Source of the DNA: Agriotes lineatus | Taxonomy: Eukaryota; Arthropoda; Insecta; Coleoptera; Elateridae | Length of the DNA stretch: 64,000 bases | Direction of reading: 5' to 3' | Assembly (NCBI GenBank): GCA_940337035.1 | Contig: CALNHX010001037.1 | Span: 1 to 64,000, forward strand | Shown here: positions 22,681-34,743 of the stretch, piece after piece | Position numbering within the stretch: position 1 is the stretch's first letter | Layout: every line of letters begins with the position of its first letter | The notes under the pieces: model-generated | Database searches by the model: none | What the model was told of the DNA's origin: nothing | What the model saw: only the letters and a program-made list of their open reading frames with translations | Position numbers and translations under genes: made by a program

Positions 22681-24250
22681 TGTTACGGTATAAAACAGTC
22701 GTTAAGCCCTTCAATAAATTTACGAAGCAATACTCGCCCCCGCTGTGCCCTTTTTAGCCCTTTGGTCCCGCTAAAGGCTCAGTTGGGAGAGGGGTTTGAT
22801 CAACTAGGCACAGTTCAGGGCTAGATGCCACGGTTCGAGATGTTGATAGTGACTGATCAAAAGAAAAATCGACGGGCGTCACGGCTATTGGTTTTGTAAT
22901 TCTTAAATTAACCGACAATTGATCAAAATCCGAAATCCAACAGCTTTTACTTCGCGTTCTTACCCCTGGGAGACACTCCACAGCCGTATTAGCGTTTCAC
23001 TTACCTTTGGGCGCGCTCCCTGCGGGTACCAACAAATACAAACACAAAACAAGAACAGAAGCCCATATGCATCTAAATAAACACAGATAAATAAAGCACA
23101 GGAAGTAATTTAAATATCCAAGGTTTATTGACAGTATACTAGGGTAAATATAAGTGTTAGTAAACGTGTAACATTATTTCTTTCTAATGTATCAAAAACA
23201 AAACGTCAACTTAAATTTTCCTGTACTTGAATTTGAGGTTCTACAGTGTACGGCGCTTAGTAAATCTCAAAGAAGCTTATGCTGAGGCGATAACGCAAAG
23301 CACGAATTATTATGCATCGTCAAATAAATGTTTCGTCAAGCGCAACACTATTAAACGAGTAGCACTTGTAAAAATTACAGTTTACAGTACCTTTTCGATA
23401 TAGCACTCCAGCTACCCCAGAATTTAATGAAAACAAGAGAAAAGTACCTCATCTAGGAGTAGACTGCGATTTTACTTGAAGATGCGGGCAAATAGGAGAT
23501 GATCGAACGTACAATGGGGTATCCGACAGCTTAACCGGGGAGTGGTGTAGTGGAATCCTTACTAAGAAGTTTAGGAAATAGATCGTAACGACGAAACGAC
23601 AAAGACCCACCCTATATATTTGCTTAGAAAGCACTTTTCCTTGAAAATCCGCTTATACACAGCGTTATCATGTACACGACGGTATTAACTTAACAAAAAC
23701 GCGTAGCACAAGCCCCGGGGTGACGGCGCACCCCTTTCAACACGGGTTTTTATTACGGGCACTAATTACCCACTACGTTGGGCTAGATGTTCACAGCAGA
23801 ACTCACCTACACGACGCTTACCAAAAAGCTCAGTTCTGAGATGGAATTGTACGGAATATTTCTTCATCTCACCTCTCTTCAACTTGTACGATAGACGATA
23901 GCGATGATTAATATTGCACCATATTAACCCAGAGCGGCGGTTAGAACGGGGAGTCCCCAAACCTAGAAATGCCGTACCGCAGACACCAAGCGGTGTAATT
24001 CGAAGGTGCCATTGTTCGACTTAAGCTCAAATAAAGACTGAACGCTGAATCCATCAGTGGACGGTTTAGCTAACTAATTAACGAAATCTGTGCGAGATGG
24101 TAAAAGGGGAGCAGATCTCGGGTAACAGATGTCGTTACCTCTTCTAAAATTAATAGCGGAACCTAAGGTTGTCTAGAAATTGGTCCAGATTAGGGGATGT
24201 TGCCCCAAGAAATAGGCCATAAAAATGCGGGAGCGTAATTTTGTTCAATC
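22681..24250. other. GC-richer block, possible LTR remnant
   Basis: This stretch is richer in GC than its surroundings and has repeated GCGCAC- and CCCCGGG-like segments and dispersed AATAAA/TTTATT motifs. That composition and texture resemble a long LTR, such as the 2.1-kb LTRs later in the window, but I found no partner repeat, TSD or coding sequence. Unassigned. Confidence 0.3.
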
Positions 24251-24429
24251 AAACGTCGGGAGTCTTAACACATGTATTTTGGAAATAATTATTACAAAAC
24301 ATCATTTTAATAAGCCCTGAGACAGCACAATAATTCTTATTATGGCAACTATTTAATTTTTTGTGATTTTTCCTACATTTATTTATTTATATTAAAGTTT
24401 TAATGCCTATCATTACAATATATCTCTCC

Positions 24430-24890
24430 TCCTCGGACTTACTTCCATAATTCGTTTCTAATCTCTTCTAACTTCTTGTAACAGGACCCCACCAGATAAA
24501 CTGTGTTTAATGTCTATTTCTCTTGTCACTATATTTTGGGGTCTAAATTCTGCTTGTGCCTGTACCAGTTGGTTTTTGGTTTCTTCCCGTAACCGTTTCT
24601 CCAGTATTCTGGAATATATTTTCTGTAGAACCGAGATATATTGCCCAATAGTTATTACATTCATTTAAGCTTTACTTCTTGTGTAGTGACATTGTCGCTT
24701 CAGTCTTCTAATATTTTTTGGCCAATCCAATTTTCGCGTTTCTCCACCTTACTCTAGCATTTCTGGGGTTGTTAAATCTCTTTCTGCTGCCGTTCCTAGA
24801 TGGATCTACTTTATTGCTTCCTCTATTTATGAGATTTCAACATCTCTTTCTGTCTCTTCGATTTTGACTTCAATATTTTTATGACAGTGA
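24430..24890 (-). pseudogene. LINE reverse transcriptase fragment, N-terminal part
   Basis: The minus strand reads YISVLQKIYSRILEKRLREE followed by NQLVQAQAEFRPQNIVTREI, the RT segment before motif A in RTE/CR1-like LINEs (normally ILE-RL and Q-GFR). The preceding bases also give the usual linker with scattered stops. It has stops and deletions and no catalytic core. Confidence 0.75.
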
Positions 24891-25220
24891 AAAAATATGC
24901 ATTTCTAGTACTCCCATAATAGTCCAGTTGCATTAGGCGGAAAAGAATAGCATCTGCCGAAAAATTCCAAGTGAGCTGAAATTTTGCATACACCTTTAGT
25001 TTGACATTACAAATAATGTCTCAAAAGCCCACATCGCTATCGCTCTTGTGTTTTCAGTTATTCAGATACAGCGATACGTTTTTCGCAAATTTCTCGCTTC
25101 CTGTGGGTCGTATGACTTTTATTTATTACAAAAAATAAAGGCTAGGAAATTCTCTACATAAAAAAGGTTATATAGGTTTTTTATGTATAACCAACGGTTT
25201 CACTCTATACCTTAGAGAAG
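24891..25220. other. Intergenic, no gene seen
   Basis: AT-rich spacer between a LINE scrap and a MITE. Nothing recognised. Confidence 0.5.
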
Positions 25221-25222
25221 TA

Positions 25223-25453
25223 ACGTATGTCCCACAAGTTTTGAGAAAAAAAATCCGTTGCAGCTTATTTCTAGTAAAAATGATTTCAACCTGGTTGGCG
25301 TTGAAGAACATGGACTATTATCCGAAGTTTAAGCATATAATTCTATTAAATATAGTTGTAGAAATAAATGCTTGTAGTTGAATTTAACATAAAATTAAAG
25401 CAACATCAAATATGGCTGTTAACATTTTTTCTCAAAACTTATGGGACATGCGT
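25223..25453. mobile_element. MITE copy 2 (TIR ACGTATGTCCC)
   Basis: 231-bp relative of 17368-17594. Ends ACGTATGTCCCACAAGTTTT and AAAACTTATGGGACATGCGT, flanked by TA (25221-25222 and 25454-25455). The interior is alignable by eye with copy 1. TA target and small size suggest a Tc1/mariner MITE. Confidence 0.88.
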
Positions 25454-25455
25454 TA

Positions 25456-26825
25456 ATGAGCAGCGATGAATTAGTTTCCACAACCCCATCGGAGGTGGGG
25501 TGCAACGCGCGTTTATTTACATGGTTTCCCCAGTAGGCCTATCCCATCTTTTCCTTGTTTTAAGTACGTTCTCGTTCTTTTCCTCCCCCTCTACATGTTC
25601 CTCTTCGTTTTGTTCTCTTCGCTAACTTCTTCCTCATCATTTCTTCTGCTTCTGTAATATTGTCTGTGATGAGATCAACAAGATAAATCTCATTACATTC
25701 TTTATCGCTACCCAAAAAAATATCCCACCCACCCCACAAAAGATATGAATATACATACAACATACATACAACAAAGGAGACATGACTTACCATGTTTCGG
25801 TAAGATTATTCAGAAAAATGTTAGTGTCCAGGAAAATGGAGCAAATTCAAGCAGGAGGAAGATTAGTATTCCAAGCTGATCAATTGAAGAAATCCCTACC
25901 TAAAGAATACAATAGGTACAAACACAATTCAATACAAACTCTATCGAAGAACAACAATGTGATCTCATATTACTGGTTAGCCATTCTATCGTCTTGAGGT
26001 ATCGCGATTTTTACCCTTCGAGCTCAATTTTAAAGTTTTTTCTAATTAATATTAGTACTAGTTCGGTTTTTGTGTGTTCCATACATATTTTACTTTAGCA
26101 AAGACTGTACAGTATCAGTAAGTAGATATCTCATATGAGACTGAAACACAATATAGTCCTCAAATGCAAGATTTTTTTAATAATAATACAGCTCTACTAT
26201 GCACATTTTACTAATACTAGCGTCAAACAAAAACAGTAGATACCCTTTGAATAAAATATATAGTTCCTGTTGTTTTATATTATACTAGTAAATATATACA
26301 GTTATTCTCATGGATATTTTCTTCGATGTCATATGCGAATGGAACAATCACGGAAATAATCTAAGAATATGCTCGTCTACTAATAAGACGAAACAGATGG
26401 ATACTTAATTTTAGATCATGTTCCTGAGTATTCTATACGCACAAGGTTTCAGGAAAAATGCTTCAGACACTGTTAGTTAGTTTACAAGTTGGTACCACCC
26501 TTTTTATGCCAAGAGGAAGGAGTTGACAATTCGTCGCATGTCTTCACCTGGGCTATAATTAAAGCGGGGTCAGTCAAGTAACTAGCGTCCAGCAAACAGA
26601 CTGTGCGTTTCGCGTAATGTAACAACCAATTTTGAAATCTTATCGGCCAAACTTTGGAATATTTCTACATCGTCGGATTTAACAATTGCCAAGGCATAGC
26701 CTATAAATCTGAAATTTCGTTTGCAGTCTTATTGTTGTGCATTGAATATTCTGTATAGTGACGCTCCACGTCAACTCAGTTCTAATAAATCTGGTTAACT
26801 TATTTCAACAAGAGTGCATGTGCTA
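25456..26825. other. Intergenic, no gene seen
   Basis: AT-rich with short frames only (for example 25782-25997), none with a recognisable motif. Confidence 0.45.
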
Positions 26826-27075
26826 CAAGAGCAGATACTCGTCTCTCAGGGGAATGCCCGGGTTTATTCCTGGCGACTCTAGAATTTTAAAAATCGTACT
26901 CCGTCCCGGCTACCGCGCTAACGCATGTTGTAATCGTTGACCCCTAACAAGGAAATTCTTTCTCCATTTTCGACGGGCAAGGCTATCCACCTACCCGACT
27001 TACGAGTAAAAAGAGCTTATAGAACCACTTTGTGGTTTAAAGCAGGCCACTGGCCTATAATAAGAGAAAAACAAG
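26826..27075 (+). repeat. Old SINE copy related to 31081-31354
   Basis: Diverged relative of the SINE at 31081. It shares a body with GACCCCTAACAAGG, then GGCAAGGCTATCCACCTACC, CTTATAGAACC and GGCCTATAATAAG in the same order. The tRNA-like head is weak here. Family assignment is by eye. Confidence 0.6.
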
Positions 27076-28843
27076 ACTTATTTTGGTTTTTGCCGTTAAC
27101 GCCGCCAATCTAAACTGCTGTATTTTGATCTAAGATGAATATGCTGTATTAGTAAGCAATTCAAGCTGTGTGATATTTAAAAGTTGGCGTCTTTGGAAGT
27201 AAAGAAACGCGTTAAGCTTAACACCTTCTACGGTTTTCCTTATCGCTCGTCGCGAACAAACAAAATTCTTAAAGATTGTTGTTATGGTTTTGGTCGTCAA
27301 CTAGGGCCCACTTAAATGAATTTTATCTGGTTCTCAAATTACATTAACGTTAGCGCCAGTAGCAAATTTATCTAAAGCATCAATATTATGCCAGAAATTT
27401 GTACGGCGGTTATTCCATTACAATCTGCGGTTACCTCGCACCAGCGCTTGAGCAGAAGATAAGAAGACGTCCACCAGCACAGTCTCGTACAAGCAGGCAC
27501 AGCACCACTCTCACTCAATTGTACCTGGAGCGACTGCACCGATAACGCGGATCGAAAAGTATAAAAGCAACTTTCACAGCCATTTCAATCGCTTGAAACT
27601 TGAGACCTAAAATTCTGATCCTGCCCTCCAGCTCTAGGTCTCCCTCCGGCGGCCTGGTCCCGCTTCCAAAAACTTTCCTTGCATAGCTCTGCCCTGTGAC
27701 AAGAATTCGTCTCGTAGAATAATACTTTAACGTAAATCCCATACTTGACTTCTACTACTTTACGTTGACCATAAATAACCGACTTCACCAAAGTTATTAT
27801 AACCTAAAAGCTCATTAGCGTATCGGTAGCAACAGCATTGTTAGTCCAACGACGGTATCCTGATAGTTCACCAAAGGCAGGCAAGCAATTTTCTAACGAC
27901 TCCCGCAAAATCAAGTCGTGAAAAGGAGGACTTCGCTTCATAGGAATAGGTCTTGTTTAAGTGATTCCTGGGGTCCTAAACTTATATACACCCTAATTAC
28001 ACAAGTCACCAGCACCGTAAAACAAGTTATTCCAAATTTGCGCCCACACAGAATTCGTGAACAATCGCCATTTTCGGCGACATTAATAAAGCTTGTTTCA
28101 GGCCGATCGTTTCGAAGTTCAAGTACACCGGAACCCTACCTTATCCAAACTTTCTTGGGTAGGTTCCAGGGGAGCAACTGAGTAGAACCGACGTTTATAA
28201 TGGGTTACCGACCACCAAGTAGCATCGATCCAGACCGTTCACCAGAGGAAATTGTATGTTATAGTTCTATGTACATATCATGACTAATTAAGGTTTATTT
28301 TGTACTTAGTTGGACACATTATACAATTTATATCTAAACTCTTTATTCCTGTACCTATACATTTGAGTTGAAATGAACCCATGGGCTTCTGAGCAACCCC
28401 GAGGCAAAAGTAAAATAAAGTAATTAATAACATTTCCGGAACAATTCATGCAATCATTACGCGTGTAACAAGACTTTTTAAAGTAAGGTAAGCATCCCAA
28501 AAACTACGAAAAAAGGTCATATCTTGGAGCTGAGCACACTTCCTGTAGTCGAGGGACTTCTTCCTGGTGGAAACCCCAATTCCATCCTGGGAGTATACAT
28601 TAGGTGGCCTCTAATACGAATCACATGCGTTTGTTACCGTACCTTCAAAATAAGGTTTGTTTAAGCTATGGCGAGCGAGCCCTTTCTTCATCCTACACCG
28701 TCCTAATTTTCGAATGAGCTGCTGGTTCACCTTGTTGGGTTGGTTCTACGAATTTTCCCTATATCAAGAGCCTATACATTTTAGAAACTGTAGCTGTTTT
28801 TCCTATTACATTAAAGAAGATACAGTTCTTTATGATATAGATT
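27076..28843. other. Intergenic, partly repeat-like
   Basis: No gene recognised. The part at about 27420-28200 is GC-richer and repeat-like, with no LTR partner or TIR seen. It separates the two convergent FAR genes. Confidence 0.4.
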
Positions 28844-28849
28844 TTTATT
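28844..28849 (-). terminator. Poly(A) signal of FAR gene 2
   Basis: AATAAA on the minus strand about 37 bases after the FAR gene 2 stop codon. Confidence 0.65.
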
Positions 28850-28885
28850 ACTTTTCCTAAAGGTACATTCTAGTTACTTAGTTAT

Positions 28886-31800
28886 CTATAGTAGCAACGC
28901 TCCTACAAATATGCCCACTGTCAGGATTTGAATCGCTTTCTTAGACCAATACAACCTGAAAAAGATGGTGTGTAAGTTCCGAATGCAGGTAATAATAATT
29001 TAAAAGAAGAATGAGCAGCACTACCTACCTACTGAGTTTAGCTTTAGCTTGTTCTAAACTCGAAAGGCCGTCTTTGAGCATGTGCAGACGAATGCCGAGT
29101 AAGTAATTCTTTATATAAGAATCCCACTGGAATCCACTGCCTTGACTCATGTCTATGCTGAAGTCTTTTCCATCCTCTGCCTTACCCACGACTTCCACTA
29201 AGCCTCTGAAGGTCGAGACATTGAATTTCCAGTCGCGAAGCTGGAAATACTCATGGATCCAGGCAGCTTTTGAGGTAATATTGTATGCTTTCACGTTTCT
29301 ACAATAAAAATATCACCTCTTGTCTATGGCATTTCTCAACAACACATACGTAGGTTCACGTCCAGTCATAAATAAGAGCAAGTCGCGTATGCAAGCGGTT
29401 ACATATTGGAAAGCAAACTGGTGGAGCAGATGTGTTGTCTTGTTCGTTGTAAAGGTGAAGCCTGGATAGTCGATGACGTGTTTGCTGGGATACTCTACGG
29501 CATACTTCTGAACCAGGTTTCGCACGTCTTTCCATATTATTCCATTGATCTGTCCCGATGTGCAGTTGTATACTCTCATCGTGTTTGATCTGAAAGTATC
29601 AGATCAGTGCTAATGCCAAATATTGGGTAAATATAAATGTGAACACTGTTTTTCAAATTGTACAAGAGGAATATTCATGCTTTCTCAGTGCTCTAAAAAA
29701 CCTGCATGAATGTAAAGACGCTAGAAAATCAAGTCAAGTACCAATAAAAGGAGGTAAATAATGGAAGTAATTTGCAAAAACAGTAAAGTTAGAAACTAGA
29801 GAGATACCAGCTGGAGGAAATGGTTGAGAGTATTACGGAGAAAACTGAGTCGATGAAGAAAGCAAAGTACCAACATTTAGGCTCGATCGACACTACCGGG
29901 CATATCTCGGTTCGATCTCGCTCCGCTCAAATATTTATACATTGCTGGCAATGCGCACATTCACACTATAGGTAACGCTCAAGCTCAGGTCGAGCCCATT
30001 GCTAACAATTTATAAAAAATTGAGCGGAGCGAGATCGAACCGAGAGCAGCCCGATAGTGTGGATCGAGCCTAATTATACTGACAATTGCTTAATGCACGC
30101 CAGGCTCTTTAAAACATATCTAACTTTTAAATACCATGATACAGCTCCTCCAAGTATTTATTACCACAATGATTAATAATAACAAATCGTAACCTCAGTA
30201 ATTTAATCTGTGATGTCAAAGGGTATGTATAACAGAAATTAAATAAATTGTTTACCTATAATAAATAATTATGTCTCTAATAAGAAATTAAAATTATGTT
30301 ACCAATTATCTTACCACTTTATGTGAGAATTCCCATATATAGTTTTAGATATGTATGTACTTATACTTAAATGTTTTCTATCCGCAAACGTTATTACAAA
30401 TCAGTTCACAGTTAAATTTATTATAAATTCTCAATGCCAACTGTCAAGATATTTACCAAAAGTTCAATTATTCGAAATTCATCTATATCACTAGTTCCTA
30501 ACCTTGTAGCGATAAATATTTTTTATGCAGAAGCATACAACAACGACCAATTAAAAAAATCGCATCAACGGCAAGACGATACGAATTCCAGCAGCGGCAA
30601 ATCGAACACAACACCAGAAATGACAGTTCGCACCAAATACCAAAGTATTCCAATCGCACTCAATGGCTCACGAAGGAATACTACTCCTGCTATATTCGAC
30701 TGCCATAAAAAAGCTGCAGGAAAATATATGTTATAGAATCTTAATCCAACTGTTCATATTTTCTTACCACCAAGATGTCATTTGGACTATTTTGTGACAG
30801 TAAATGTTACATGCCACACAGGGTAATCTTTAAAGGCTCTACGTACAAATCACCAAAATGAGGTGTAGGGCCTTTAGCTATATTTTTCAAAAATTGCGTT
30901 TTTCTATACAAATGTTATCTTTATTATTTTTTAATCTGCATCTCTTTTGTTTCTCTATAGAAACGAAATGGGTTGCCAACCTCGTTAAAATCTCCTAACA
31001 TACGTAAGTATTAACCAGAAACAAAAATCCTATGGAATACTACGTTCTAAATCAGACAGCTTAAAAATATACTTATCTCTTAAGAGAGCGTGGCCGGCTG
31101 GTAGTGCTTGCCCCAGCAATCGGCAGATAGTGGGTTCGAGCCCCACACCCGTACATTGGAAACATCGATTTCTCTCCGGCCACCATACGAACATCTTTGG
31201 TGGTCGTGACCCCTGTGAGGGCAATCTTCCCTAATTCAAGGAGTTAGGCTAGCCACCTATCCCGGCCGCGGCTTAAGATGGCTTATAAAACCGCACTCAA
31301 TGTGTGGAAATAACAGATTCTCAGCCTATATTAAGAGGAGGAAGAAGAAGAAGATCTCCATTGGTTGCCCTAATTTCTATTATTAATGTTTAAGCTTAGC
31401 AAGGTGTCTGCTTTTTGTGCCGGTTTACTCTGCTTCTGAGGGAAGTCAAACGCAGTTGAAATTAGGCTCGTTAATTCATAATTAATAACGGGTTCATATA
31501 CTAAATACACAACAGCTATACGCTTCGTGTAGGTTAAGCTGCTGTTATCAAGACTGTTCCGGCTTGATACCATTGCTAGCTCTGAATTCCTCACTATGCA
31601 GGTTGAAATGCAATATTTAAATATTATGTTTATCAACAACTACAGCATTCCAATCGCAAAGCAAACAAGATGTTTGATATAAGTTATAAAGAACCTGTTT
31701 GTCGTGAAACTGAACATCCTGGTCCTGATGAAATTGGGCTTGTGAATCTGAAACTGATTAGCGAAGATAACATCATTTTTATCACCATATAACTGCCTTA

Positions 31801-33616
31801 AATATACAACTTCTCCAGAAATTTAGAGAACAACTCAAAGACATATTCAACTACTTTATCGATTACAAGAAAGCGTTCGATAGGGTATAGTATTCAAAAT
31901 TAAGGAATATTATTATTCAAAACTTGTACTAGGGACAAACAAACAAAGTTCTCATAGAAGAAATGAAAACAGAAAATTGGGTGCATCCTTTTACTTTTGC
32001 TAAGTAAGTAAGTAAATAATCCTAATATATAATTATTTATGGTTGAACACTAGGCAAAGTAAGGAGTTTTCTGGTAGAAATGCAACTATGGAAAGTGAAT
32101 CTCTAAGTAAGACGAACAAAGTGTTTACGTTCAACAGTAATCTGGATTGGTAAAACATTGTCTTTAATGCTGCTGTAGGATAATTAATGGCTGAACGATT
32201 ACCTTCGTTTTCAACACTCGAAAATCAGTTTGGTTAATGAAACATGTTATTCCGAATCGGAAGCCTCCTATAAATTCAAAAATCTTACCTGTGTGCAATC
32301 GAATGCCAAGCAGCCGCAATGACAGTGTTGGCAACGATATCAACGGGAATAAAGTCTATGGTTTTTTGTGGATTGCAGATGATACTTTTGAGGGATCCTC
32401 GAGAGCACTCCATAAACATTCCCGTTGCTGAAGTGAAGCTGTCCACCCATCCTGATGATGGTTCCTTCCAAGAAGCCGATACTATTATAAAAAAGTACGC
32501 AAAGAAAAATAAATTAGAAAACTGTTAGCAAACGAAAGTACTATAACTGCAATATGATTAAAATAGAGACGAATTAATAATAAAATTAATTATTACTGAT
32601 AGATGGTCGAACTATAGCTGTAGGTGCCTCTTCCGAGAACTCTAGAACTAAACGCTCCGCCAACTTCTTTGAAATTGTGTAAGTATTTGGATGTTTTCCC
32701 TAGAACGATGGTTATAGTTTCACAGCTTACGTACAAACAGATACATACACGTATGTGTGGGGTAATTAAAGAAAGCGCTTCTGGGGGCAAGGTTTCGACC
32801 AAGTTTATCACTGCTCTGGGGTCGTAGACGGATTCGTACACTTGTTCATCAAGTTCCGACCTGTCTGGATCAGAAAAAATGGTTGAAACATGAACAAAAC
32901 TCTGAAAAGGCACTCTTTAAATCAGTCAAAACTTGCTGGAGGATTACCTTCAAATGTGTCATTTCTTTGCACAGTTCTGTGATGTATTTAGTTCCTTGCG
33001 TGTTTACTATTATAGCGGATTTTAAAGGTTCATTAAATCTAAAAGCTTCAAATTATTTAAAGCTCCAAGCAGGCAATAAACTAAATTTACTTAACTGTGG
33101 CGGCTGAGTGGAAGACCATGTCGACTTTGTCCACTAAAAGACGCCTGTCAAGCTCGGAAAGGCCCAAGTTCGTTTGACAAATGTCTCCAGCAACAGGTTT
33201 AATTTTGTCAAGAAACCTCGGGGCGTATTCTCGTATCTTATCAAAAGCCTAAAAATAATAAATAGAATTGGTATTTTCAACTAGATGTTCTTCTTTCCTA
33301 CTGGACTTTCTAGTACGTCGTTGAGTCGTTTGTGAACTTCTACATCTCGTTTCGGCCTGATAAGTACGTAGATGTTTTCTATTCCAACGCATGAGCGTAG
33401 AAGCTTTTCCAACAGAACTTTCCCCAAAAGTCCTGTTCCTCCAGTTACGAATACGTGAGCTCCGTCGTAAAATCGGGATATATTGTTTGCCATATTTGCG
33501 TTCGCTTTTGTTACTGAAGTGACGGCAGTATTGATATATCTACTTGCTGACGTCGTTATTGGCATTTTGGTGCGCTGGATATTCATGACAGTAACACTCA
33601 AGCCCCTTAAGAACAT
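28886..33616 (-). CDS. Fatty acyl-CoA reductase gene 2 (nine exons)
   Basis: Paralogue of FAR gene 1 with the same predicted reaction (acyl-CoA to fatty alcohol, NADPH) and membrane location. Exons in order: 33616-33302, 33248-33091, 33038-32948, 32901-32749, 32699-32597, 32481-32289, 29589-29317, 29298-29029 and 28955-28886. All introns are GT-AG, and exons 2-6, 8 and 9 have exactly the lengths seen in gene 1 (158, 91, 153, 103, 193, 270 and 70). The product is 541 residues. Seen: TGGTGLLG (residues 58-65), SFVHVST, active-site YTISK (246-250), PVDIVAN, and the C-terminal FAR domain with a hydrophobic tail (WSKKAIQILTVGIFVGALLL). The first ATG of the frame was taken as the start. Intron 6 (2.7 kb) holds a SINE, a MITE and a LINE scrap. 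No break was seen, so it is probably functional. Confidence 0.94.
29880..30070. mobile_element. Hairpin MITE in FAR gene 2 intron 6
   Basis: 191-bp foldback with arms of about 50 bases: it starts GGCTCGATC and ends GATCGAGCC. The interior arm GGTTCGATCTCGCTCCGC pairs with its complement near 30018-30040. TA flanks both sides (29878-29879, 30071-30072). Confidence 0.85.
31081..31354 (+). repeat. tRNA-derived SINE with (GAA)n tail
   Basis: About 270 bases. Near the start, GTGGCCGGCTGG resembles an A box, and GGGTTCGAGCCCC at about 31131 is a good B box of an RNA polymerase III promoter, so the head is tRNA-like. The body is shared with 26826-27075. The 3' end is AGAGGAGGAAGAAGAAGAAG, a simple-repeat tail. 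It lies in intron 6 of FAR gene 2, antisense to it. Confidence 0.8.
31690..31990 (+). pseudogene. LINE RT scrap related to the 57.9-kb LINE
   Basis: Plus-strand pieces GPDEIGLVNLKLISEDN and, after a deletion, FIDYKKAFDRV (motif A) then WGQTNKV-like sequence correspond to GPDEIPVELIKLFDDE and FIDFQKAFDKV in the reading frame at 57954-59768. Stops and gaps show a dead copy, in intron 6 of FAR gene 2. Confidence 0.75.
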
Positions 33617-33959
33617 GATTTCGTTATTACTGTAAGAAATATATTATTTAAATATACATATTATATGGACATAATTTTTGTTCAATTAAAGTGAAATTGC
33701 TGTAAAAACTAAACATATTAATTTCAATACACTGTTATATATTCCTATATGAAAAATATTCACTTGCATGCGATCGTGTGTGCAATAATTTTACAGTTCG
33801 ACGAATTCACACAACGCGAGAAAATATCCCGAACATCAGGCAGTTTCCTTAACGTACTGCGTCGTTGAGATAACCTGAGGCATTTATTCTGTGATTTTTT
33901 CAAGGCCAGCTGAGATCGGGACATGTACCCGGTAAAGATTTGTGTATCCACGTAAGTTA
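33617..33959 (-). promoter_or_regulatory. Presumed promoter region of FAR gene 2
   Basis: About 340 AT-rich bases between the FAR gene 2 start codon and a hairpin MITE. They should hold the 5' UTR and promoter, but I can point to no specific motif. Confidence 0.35.
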
Positions 33960-34242
33960 TACTAATCAATATACTGATGGGGCCAAAGTTATATATAACA
34001 GCAATGAGATAACATGAACAAGAAAATAACTCGTATTGCTTGAGTAAGAAAAAGATAAACATAGTAGCAACTATTCGAGTAGGCTTGACGCTCATTTCAA
34101 TTATGACATATGTCAACTAAACGTGCCTACTAAAATATTTTTTTCGTATACTCATCTTTTTCCTACTCGAGCATTCTATTTTGTTATTCATGTTGTCTCA
34201 CTGCTGTTATATATAATTATGGCCCCATCAGTATATCACAGC
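33960..34242. mobile_element. Hairpin MITE upstream of FAR gene 2
   Basis: The outer arms ATATACTGATGGGGCC (from about 33968) and GGCCCCATCAGTATAT (to about 34237) pair, and pairing continues inward through TATATATAACAGC and GAGTAAGAAAAAGAT for more than 100 bases per arm with mismatches. No coding capacity. It lies about 350 bases upstream of the FAR gene 2 start codon. Confidence 0.8.
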
Positions 34243-34515
34243 GTATTAAGGTATGTATGTTTCAGAATTATAATTATATATACAGTGACCGCCAAAAACA
34301 AGTTTTACGACAATAATTTGTGCTTGTTTAAAAACCTATTTAGAGCCTATCATATCTACCGAGTGACTTTATCTTATTTAGAAAATAGCGTTTTTAGAAA
34401 ATGTCAAAATCCAGAAAGAGCTATTTTTCGGAAATTAAATAAAATTTTAATGAAATTTTTTAGAGTATGTTAGTTTTAGCTGACTGAACAATCGCAAGCC
34501 CAGAAAATGCCTATT

Positions 34516-34741
34516 ACTTCCTTTTACTACTATAAAGGAAGTATTGGATTCACCCCAAAAATTCGAAATTGAGTTTTCAACAGATCTTCACGTTTTAGAG
34601 TCCCCTGATCCCAAAAAACATATTTTTTACTTCCTTTTACTACTATAAAGGAAGTATTGGATTCACCCCAAAAATTCGAAATTGAGTTTTCAACAGATCT
34701 TCACGTTTTAGAGTCCCCTGATCCCAAAAAACATATTTTTT
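34516..34741. repeat. Tandem pair of a 113-bp unit
   Basis: Two head-to-tail copies (34516-34628 and 34629-34741), almost identical, each opening ACTTCCTTTTACTACTATAA, itself a small hairpin with AAGGAAGT. ACTTCCTTTTAC is the complement of GTAAAAGGAAGT near the end of each following 560-bp unit, so it is probably a terminal inverted repeat. Confidence 0.88.
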
Positions 34742-34743
34742 TT

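Noticed and set aside
30434..30736. 100-residue plus-strand ORF in FAR gene 2 intron 6
   Set aside because: Antisense to the gene, composition like local DNA, no domain or start context. Probably chance.
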